Of a stretch of DNA of 64,000 bases, positions 59,643 to 64,000 are shown piece by piece. The DNA is from Phocoena phocoena. Taxonomy: Eukaryota > Chordata > Mammalia > Artiodactyla > Phocoenidae. Every line of letters starts with the position of its first letter. Positions within the stretch are counted from its first letter, which is position 1. The stretch lies in assembly GCF_963924675.1 (NCBI RefSeq), contig NC_089234.1:59004909-59068908 (forward strand). Direction: 5' to 3'. The notes beneath the pieces are model-generated. The model made no database searches. It was not told where the DNA came from and was given only the letters and a program-made list of their open reading frames with translations. The position numbers and the translations under genes were made by a program.

Positions 59643-61165
59643 AACCATCTATTAAAGCCAGAGGTGGGGCCACCTGGGTGACATCCCAGCCCTCTGCAAA
59701 TATGGCAGTTTTTGCAGACACCTTGCAGTCCTTGCCCCCTGCCAGGGTCTTTGTCTCAGCTGGGCTTTGCAAATAGAATAGCTTTGTCCAATCAGCCCCA
59801 AACAGGTCCATATCAGCAGCTGAGCTAGGAGGGGTCTGCTCTTTTCTGGGGGGGATATGGAAGAGAGCAGAGTTCATGTGAAATTAGATCCACATCCTTT
59901 CTACTCCTGGGGCCCCCCTTCTCCAGCCTGCAGAGTTCAGCGGAGTCTGATAGCACTTAGGTACCTGGCTTGAGGTTCCATGCCTAGCCCTGGGTTTGGG
60001 GACATCTCAACCATTGATAGCAAGTTACAGCTTCAGGTCTGGTCCAAGGGGCCATAAAAGAGGCCTCCAGGCAAGAAGAAGTAGGACAGTCTGGATGGCT
60101 TTCTGTATGTGTTCTAGGAGAGAAGAAGCACATCCTAGCTGCCAGTGTGCCCTCATTTGCGCCCTGCACAGAGATGGTAGCTGTACATTTGTCTCTCTGC
60201 TTGTTGAAGAATTTGCAGGCATCAGGCTGCTCATCAGTGGCCACCGACTCCACAGGCACTCCCAGTGAGACTGAGTGTATTGGTTAGGGGATTATAAGAG
60301 GCACAGAGCATCAATAGGACTCCCTGCCCTGGAGATCGTCCTCCTTCCTTCCTCGTTATCCTCCCCCCACCCTCCCTTGCTGTGCCACTCAGTGTAATAT
60401 TTTGAAAGGCAAGGAGATATCCCAGTGGTCTGCTGTTGGGAATGTTGGCATGCTGGGCAACCTACTCTTTCCTGGGGACTGGGTTCTGGATTCACCTGCT
60501 ACTCCTTGGAGCTCTGCCCTCATTCCCAGCTGACCAGGTCGAAGATTGATCAGGCAGAAAGGCCAACAGCACAGCCCTGTCTCTACTCCCTAGGGTCAGT
60601 GGATGCATTTTGTATCCAAATTCCGCCCCTTTCCTCTCTGGACACCATCTCCTAGGCCAGGTTTTCTTCCTCTCCTTGTTCCTCTTCTTTTCAGATCAGG
60701 CTTCAGTCTGGTGTTGTAAGGGGAAGGAAATGCAGGTGGCAGGTTGAAAGGGCAGCAGGGGACTGCCCACAGTTAGGAGACCCAGAGTTTCTGAATTTTG
60801 CTCTGCTTTCTTATAAACCACACTCCTTTCCCCCTATAAAGTGAGAAGATCCTGAATTTCTTTGGGTGTGAAGTATAATTGTGCAGTGACATAGCACCTG
60901 GCATCAGCAAAGATTTCTGGAGAGATGCTTTAAAACAAGTCTTCGGGCTCATCCCACCTTGAGGATGCCTCCTGGGCTAGGTCTCTGGGTCCCTCCAAAT
61001 AATCTCCTCTGATCATCTCTCCAACCGTTGCTCCCATCCCATAGTGTTATGGAGGCCACCTCAGGCCTAGCTCCTCCGAGCCAGGCCGGCGGTGCAAGGG
61101 AGGTCTGGGAGTCAGGCGGCTTTGGTGACTCTAGAGGAACTAAACCATCTGTTTTCTTGTCTCAG

Positions 61166-61234
61166 CCACAGAGCAACAACAAAAACAGTCTCGTAAGCCC
61201 AGCCCAAGAGCCCGCGCCCTTGCAGACGGCCATG
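61166..61234 (+). CDS. CAMK2G: CAMK2G exon 16 (alternative): PQSNNKNS linker
   Basis: Encodes residues 363-385: [20 protein letters not shown] then TAM. It is symmetric (69 bases, phase 0 to 0) and disordered, rich in Pro, Gln and Ser. It is a known variable-linker exon of the gamma subunit. The donor GTACCT is weak (no G at +5), consistent with regulated inclusion. A TGCATG lies 174 bases downstream. Confidence 0.96.
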
Positions 61235-62401
61235 GTACCTCCTGACTACCGCTTCTCCGCCCCTGCCCCTGGCTGCCTCCCCTCCTTCCCGCTTCCTCCC
61301 AGGCCTCCTTGGCCCTTTTCCTTTCTCATCCCTGTAGAGCAGGCTGCTTTGCGCACTGCCCCATAGGCCCCTTCCCCCTCACTGTCGTGCTTGGCCGTGC
61401 TCCTTCCTGCATGGCAGAACTGCTGCTCCTGCTTCTTTGCTCTTGGTGGGGGAGAGTGATCAGGGCTCTCAGCTAAGCCTCCCAGCCCCAGGCTGGGCCC
61501 TCAGTGGGTCTGCTGCAGGGGCCGGGAAGGTGAGTTGCTTATAAAAGGAGAGGGTAGGAGCTTTCTTGGGATCTGTACATCAGTTCTTAGAGGCCTCCTT
61601 GTAAAATCTGCCTCAGCCTCTCCTTTGCAAAGCAATGAATAGGAAGGGGGGCTGGGGTCCCCCACCTCTGGATGGTGCTGGGGTGTCTGGGTTCCTGGAG
61701 AGCCCCCATGCTGTCCGAGTTCTTTCTGGGCTCAGCCAGGGGCACTGTGTGCTCTCAGAGCTCCCTCTGCTGGTGACTAACTAGAGTTAGCAGGGGGTGT
61801 CTGGGAGAGAGGGAGGGGGAATTGTGCTGCCCCTCCTCCTACTTCCTGTGGCCTCTGGAGCTGCCTGCTGTGGGGCTGTAGGGACAGGAACTCTGGGAGA
61901 GGCAGAGGGTGGGTGAAGCAGGCAGCTCTCTGGGCTCAGCTTGCTGAGGGCCATCCTGGGTCTTTCTGGGAGACCTTAGTCCACTCTCCCAGCATCCCTG
62001 CCTCCTGCACTCCCCTTGATGAACACTGTTGTCAGGGCCCAGCCTATGCCCTCAAGCCTACAGCTCCTCCAGTGTACTTGTCCCATGGGAGAAAGGACAC
62101 TCAGATTCAGCAGGGTTCGGGAGCAGGGGCCCTTGTCCTCGGCTTCCCCGGTTCCTGCTTCCATTAAGTGCCAGGCCTCTCCTCCTTACCAGCCAGTGCT
62201 GTCCCCTAAATCTGGGGCTTCCAGCTGCCTGGGACCCAGTTGAGCCAGGATATTTTGTCTTGTGAGCATGGCTGGCGAGCAGACCTCAGTGGTCATCATA
62301 GGGTCAATGTATGAGGGTGCTGGGGTAGGGGTGGGGTCCCTTAGGGAAGAGCTGTAGGTCTGTCTCCAGGTCAGGAGGGTAATTTTCATCTTCCCTCACA
62401 G
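61235..62401 (+). other. CAMK2G: Intron 16 (1167 bases)
   Basis: No named repeat or gene is seen. A CTCF-like motif (CTCCCTCTGCTGGTGAC, reverse orientation) lies at 61761-61777 and a TGCATG at 61408-61413. The acceptor is TTCATCTTCCCTCACAG. Confidence 0.7.
61761..61777 (-). promoter_or_regulatory. Possible CTCF motif, reverse orientation
   Basis: On the minus strand it reads GTCACCAGCAGAGGGAG, close to the CTCF core CCAGCAGAGGGCGC apart from the last bases. A motif match only. Confidence 0.3.
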
Positions 62402-62446
62402 GAGCCACAAACCACTGTGGTCCACAACGCTACAGATGGGATCAAG
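62402..62446 (+). CDS. CAMK2G: CAMK2G exon 17: linker EPQTTVVHNATDGIK
   Basis: Encodes residues 386-400, EPQTTVVHNATDGIK. It is symmetric (45 bases, phase 0 to 0) and corresponds to the EPQTTVIHNPDGNK segment of delta. The donor GTAAGT is strong. Confidence 0.97.
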
Positions 62447-63918
62447 GTAAGTGGCTCCTGAAGCAGTCTCCTGCTTTCCAGGTCAGCAGGAAACAGGTGG
62501 GCTGGGTCACAGGGTTTAAGCGTCCTGCAGATGGCAGCCTACAGGCTGCACCTCAAGGCCAAGGTATTTGCAGAGTCTAGGCTGGGGGTAGCACATGCCT
62601 GTTTATCACTCTGTTGCCAGGGAGGGCATCATACCTTAGTGATGCTGAGCTCAGGCTCTAGAGCCAGAGAGGCCTGAGTTTGCATCCTGGCCCTGGACGC
62701 CTGGACCAGTCACTCTCCCAGGCTGCACCTCAGTTTCCTTATCTATAAAATGGGGATAATAAAACTAGAATCTTCTTCCATGTGAAGTTTAAATGAGAGT
62801 AAACATTAGCTAGAAAAACAGAGGCAGTCAGACCCTAGAGCAGTCATTCCCCATTGCCTCACTCCTTTATGACCTCAATAACCTTGTCTCCGTATTTTCA
62901 CTACCATTAGTAAATACTTATTGAGCCCAAAACCATCCACGGCTCTGGTTTACAGAGGTGACGAGACGAAATCCCTCTCCACAGGTGTAGGGGAGGCAGA
63001 TAATAAACCAAAAACCAAATAAATAAGGTAAAACCCAGTAGTGATAAGTGCTATGAAGAAATGATGCAAAGTAAATAGATAACGAACAGGGCCTTTAATT
63101 AAGTGGTCGGGGAAGGGCCTTCCTCAGGAGGTGATATTTGAGCTAAAAACTAAAAGACTGGAAGGAGACAACCAGGCAGACTCTGAGGCAGAGTGCCCTG
63201 GACAGAGGGAATGCAAGGGCAGGGGCTTGGCACATATACGGGACAGAAGAAATCAGAGCTAAGGGTGTGGTGAGCAAGGGGGAGAGTAGCAGGAGGGTGG
63301 TGAAGCTGGAGGAGCAGACAGGACCTGCTCTGTAGGACTTGATAGGAGTTTGCATTTTTTTTCCAGCAGCAATAAGAAGCTGTTGGAGGCTCTTAGCAGG
63401 GGAGTAATGGCATCTGATTTACACTCTGGCTGTGTTATGGGCAAGAACTTTAGGGAGGAAGCAAGTGTGGAAGCAGGGAGACCAGGCAGCTATTGTGTAG
63501 TTCAGGTGCCAGATGTTGGCATCTTGGGCTGAGGTTGTAGCTGTGCATTTGAGGAGAAGAGGTAAAACACGTAATTTATTTTGGAGGTAGAACTGACAGA
63601 TTTGGTTTTAGATTAGATAATTGAGATACGAGGGAAAGAGAGAAAGAAAAGAATCAGCATAAAAATCAAACCTAGAAGATGACTCTAGGTTTTAGCCTGA
63701 ACAACTGGATAAGTGGTACATTTACTGACTTGGGGAAGACTCAGGATGGTGTTTGGGAATCCAGAGTTTCATAGGAGTCAGATGGCAAGGGTGGAAATAG
63801 AACCTTCTGATTCCTCCTTGCAGCTCCCGTAGGAGCACATGCTCTTGCTTTTGTTCTGCTTGGCTCCTCTGGTTTCCAAGGCCCTCATTTATAGGAACTT
63901 GTTCTTTTTGGCCTGCAG
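62447..63918 (+). other. CAMK2G: Intron 17 (1472 bases)
   Basis: A MIR (about 62655-62810, with CAGTTTCCTTATCTATAAAA and TGGGGATAATAAAACTAGAA) and an ancient unassigned repeat (63080-63780) fill most of it. The acceptor is GTTCTTTTTGGCCTGCAG. Confidence 0.75.
63080..63780 (+). repeat. Ancient interspersed repeat, family unassigned
   Basis: GTGATATTTGAGCTAAAAAC, AGGGAATGCAAGGGCAGGGG, AGGGGAGTAATGGCATCTGA and GGAGGTAGAACTGACAGATT follow the same mammal-wide repeat seen at 43985-44830, here more complete. It is non-coding. Confidence 0.6.
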
Positions 63919-63967
63919 GGCTCCACAGAGAGCTGCAACACCACCACAGAAGATGAGGACCTCAAAG
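63919..63967 (+). CDS. CAMK2G: CAMK2G exon 18: linker GSTESCNTTTEDEDLK
   Basis: Encodes residues 401-416, GSTESCNTTTEDEDLK, and the first base of the next codon (phase 1, 49 bases). It is the acidic end of the linker just before the hub domain or a further gamma-specific insert. The donor is GTAGGT, and only 33 bases of the next intron are in the window. Confidence 0.97.
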
Positions 63968-64000
63968 GTAGGTGCTAGCCCTTGGTGGGGAAGGGGCCCC

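Larger units (their letters stand above)
59031..61165 (+). other. CAMK2G: Intron 15 (2135 bases) with an exon-like segment
   Basis: No SINE, LINE or other named repeat is seen. It contains a TGCATG at 59136-59141 and an exon-like stretch with a strong acceptor and in-frame stop at 59553-59642. The 171- and 216-codon open frames at 58817-59467 run through exon 15 and are not separate genes. The acceptor is GTTTTCTTGTCTCAG. Confidence 0.75.

Overview
This is mammalian nuclear DNA, almost certainly from a cetacean. The diagnostic signal is a set of tRNA-derived SINEs of the CHR family (heads reading like CTTCCCTGGTGGCACAGTGG). Two of them, at 13943-14144 and 55571-55770, have the body I associate with the cetacean CHR-2 type. 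Artiodactyl/cetacean-style L1 3' ends, a mariner inverted-repeat remnant, an ERV1-like LTR and old MIR, L2, MER5 and MER20 remnants fit this. I cannot tell toothed from baleen whale by reading alone.

The only protein-coding gene I can support is CAMK2G, the gamma subunit of Ca2+/calmodulin-dependent protein kinase II. It lies on the + strand and runs off the right edge. I place 18 coding exons (18090-63967, 1249 coding bases, 416 complete codons plus one base), all with GT-AG introns and consistent phases. Exons 1-10 encode the kinase domain (K43, E61, HRD D136, DFG D157). Exon 11 carries the autophosphorylation threonine T287. Exons 11-12 carry the calmodulin-binding helix with T306/T307. 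Exons 13-18 form the alternatively spliced linker, including the 33-base exon 15 that creates a KKRK nuclear-localisation motif. The linker end and the C-terminal association (hub) domain lie beyond base 64000. Residue numbers assume every exon is included, which no single transcript need do.

Layout: 1-17700 is intergenic DNA upstream of CAMK2G, made of repeat remnants and unassigned sequence with no gene I can support. From 17780 to about 18870 is a GC-rich CpG-island promoter with GC boxes, exon 1 and the start of intron 1. Introns 2 (11.1 kb), 3 (7.3 kb) and 14 (7.2 kb) are the largest. Exons 6-10 are packed within 2.1 kb.

No bacterial-type system, CRISPR array, functional RNA gene or intact mobile element is visible. 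The best leads are in the variable-linker region: an exon-like segment at 59553-59642 with a strong acceptor and an in-frame stop, a 59-base near-identical copy of it 6 kb upstream in intron 14, and TGCATG (Rbfox) motifs within 200 bases downstream of three alternative exons. An internal CpG-rich island also surrounds alternative exon 13.
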